Source: Trochalopteron elliotii
Lineage: Eukaryota > Chordata > Aves > Passeriformes > Leiothrichidae
NCBI GenBank assembly: GCA_024734555.1
Contig: JANPWX010000653.1
Location: 3,125,936-3,189,935, forward strand
Direction: 5' to 3'
Length of the DNA stretch: 64,000 nucleotides
The notes below the pieces were generated by a model. That model ran no database searches. It saw nothing but the letters and a program-made list of their open reading frames with translations, and was not told the DNA's origin. Below, piece by piece: positions 62,101 to 64,000 of the stretch; position 1 is the first letter of the stretch; each line of letters starts with the position of its first letter. A program made the position numbers and the translations under genes.

Positions 62101-64000
62101 CTCCCCTTCACTTTGTGAAATGAACATAAATTCAAACCCCGATGACTGCAAATTAGATATGTGGTCCAGGCAAAGCACATTTTATGTTCACCCATAAAAG
62201 TATCACCATTCATTCCATGTGTAGTTGCTCAACAGCACATAAGCATCTTGGCCAGGCTGACTTTTATTTAGGAATGCACTTTTCACATTATTTCCTAATT
62301 TCCAGGGGTTAGTAAAAATGCTTAAAGGGTTCCAGCCCAACACTTAGCCAAAGTAGACTGGAGAATGAGCACACCTTGCCCCAAATTGCATTAGCAATAT
62401 AATAAATACCTGATGAACCAGTTTTCCCTAAAGCAAGGGTCTTTGAGGGAGCTCAAAAAACACTTCAAAAGACCCTGCATCTTCATGACTCTTTTCAGAA
62501 AAAGCTGCTATGTCCAATAGACCCAGTGGATCACCGTGTGCCTCCACAGGATGCTTTCAGAGGAGAGCAAAAAAAGGGGAGCCTAGAAAACTGGTACACT
62601 GGACAAAATTATTACCTCAGGAAGATACTGCAAGGCAGGTTTAGTATTTCTCTAGCAATAACCACTCAAAATGTGTCCTCAGATGCATTTTTATACCTCA
62701 CTACTTAAGCTCCTGCCACCCACCAAAATCGACAGTATGTGGTTGCATAAACCATCTTAATCCAAAAGTAGGTATATCAAAAAGGCCAAGTTTTCTTGCA
62801 CAATCCACATTTTTCATAAAATAAATATCTCATTCAAGGGGGATGTAACAGTTTTAGTTAAACTAGTGAAGGTTTCCAAGTCTAACAGTAACAGGTAAAT
62901 AAATATCTCAATTAAATAAACCTAATTTATCACAGACAGGTAAACAAATTATTCTATGCAAGACACACATAACCTTACATGTATTTCTGATTGTAGATTT
63001 CAGGTACAAAGATACCTTAGATGCAAATATATTTATTTCATATTGCTCATCAGCTAAATTTAAATGCATTAATATATGTTTTAAGTCGGAAAATTTTCTT
63101 CCTTTTCCATTTTTGTAAACACATATTTAGCAAGGTACCTCTATGAACCTCACAAAAAAAGTTCACCTCAATAAGTATAATAATAATAAAAGTTTCCCCT
63201 CGTAAGGTAGGACGGATAAAAAGCAGGAAGCAAATTTATATCTCCTACTTACAGAGCACACAGCGCTCAGTATTCATAGATGAATCAAGGGAGATGACCC
63301 ATCGGCCTGAAAAACTTAAATACTTAACATAAGGGTTAACTTGATGATGGAGACATCCTACTTTATTTTACACTCTATTAGAAGAGCTCCAAATTGCATT
63401 GTGCGACCTGCGAATCAGATGGGGGTCAGAGGTCGTCACAGCAACAACCCCAACAATTCATGGCCAGATCTGCATAACAAGATATTTTTAATAACTTCAC
63501 AGCAGTGGCAGCCTGCATGGCCAGGGCAAAGCATAAAACACACCACAGCAACGTTCAGCTCTCAGGAAGAAACAGAACCAACCAAACCCTTCACCTTCAA
63601 ACCCTTCACCAGACACTTTAACAAGGGAGTACTGTTGTGAGGGCTAATTTTACAGTGTTTTGTTTTATATCAGTCCTTGAGCCTAATAAAACTTAAAAAA
63701 ATAGAAAGCTCTTTTAGCTGAAAAGCGATTACAAAAGAAACGTTTAACAGAAATAATATGACAAACATGACAAAGAAGTAACACCAATTAAAATAGGGAG
63801 GAGGGGAGAGGGAGCATTAAGTATCTGTATGACCTACTTATTCTGTGTTTACTTTTACAGTTATGGTTGACCTGGCTTTTTTGATAAATATTACCTAGAC
63901 AAAAAACCCCAAAACATTTAAATGCTGCCTGGGCTACTAATTTGACTATATAAATATTAATACATTTTATTATTGATTCCAACCACATTACATGCTAACA
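56138..64000 (-). other. UVSSA: UVSSA upstream intron, no exon recognised
   Basis: The next exon upstream should encode the segment before the acidic string and end in phase 0. I found no match to UVSSA in the - strand of this stretch. The - strand frames at 57464, 58905, 59191, 61757, 61953 and 63788 do not resemble it. The most likely reading is one long intron running past the window end, although a short exon could be missed by eye. Contents are AT-rich DNA with a short poly(A) run near 57590. Confidence 0.55.

Noticed and set aside
1..64000. CRISPR arrays, prophage, operons, rRNA or tRNA genes, endogenous retrovirus genes
   Set aside because: None seen. The window is vertebrate nuclear DNA with spliced genes, and no viral coding remnant or RNA-gene structure was recognised by eye.

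Overview
This is a vertebrate nuclear window, most likely from a bird. Three pieces of evidence support this: CR1 (chicken repeat 1) retroposon fragments at 1577-1860, 5991-6570 and 51795-52030, otherwise sparse repeats, and spliced genes with GT-AG introns. Two genes are supported, and they converge as NKX1-1 and UVSSA do in the human 4p16.3 neighbourhood. No bacterial, viral or mobile gene system is visible. Almost all of the longer open frames are chance frames in GC-rich or intronic DNA.

Layout. 1-13 kb is non-coding, with two CR1 fragments and several AT-rich, homeodomain-core-rich blocks that look like distal enhancers of a developmental gene. 13-18 kb is a broad CpG-rich domain interrupted by AT-rich blocks (13085-13370, 14262-14482, 15815-15980, 16738-16885) and by simple repeats. 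18.07-23.67 kb is NKX1-1 on the + strand. It has a CCAAT/TATA-like promoter, a short upstream ORF, a first coding exon (18438-18903) with the NK1-family FSVLDILDP motif, an intron of about 3.6 kb rich in conserved-looking blocks, a 368-base assembly gap (22536-22903) where the homeobox exon should lie, and a 3' UTR with a poly(A) signal at 23636. 24-32.8 kb is the intergenic space between the convergent genes, with an orphan CpG island at 24.4-24.8 kb.

32.8-56.1 kb holds the last seven coding exons of UVSSA on the - strand. They join in frame without a break (1020 nt, 339 codons plus stop). They cover the acidic TFIIH-binding segment, the conserved HYWG region, a Cys/His zinc finger and the conserved C-terminus. 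The N-terminal half (VHS-like and CSA-binding part) was not found in 56.1-64 kb and should lie beyond the window.

The two genes are functionally unrelated. UVSSA is a constitutive transcription-coupled repair factor that works with RNA polymerase II, CSA/CSB, USP7 and TFIIH. NKX1-1 is a developmental homeodomain repressor, and the enhancer-like DNA most plausibly belongs to it. I found no evidence of a novel biological system. The most consequential observation is that the diagnostic homeobox exon is lost in the assembly gap, so homology-based annotation of this locus will probably miss or truncate NKX1-1.
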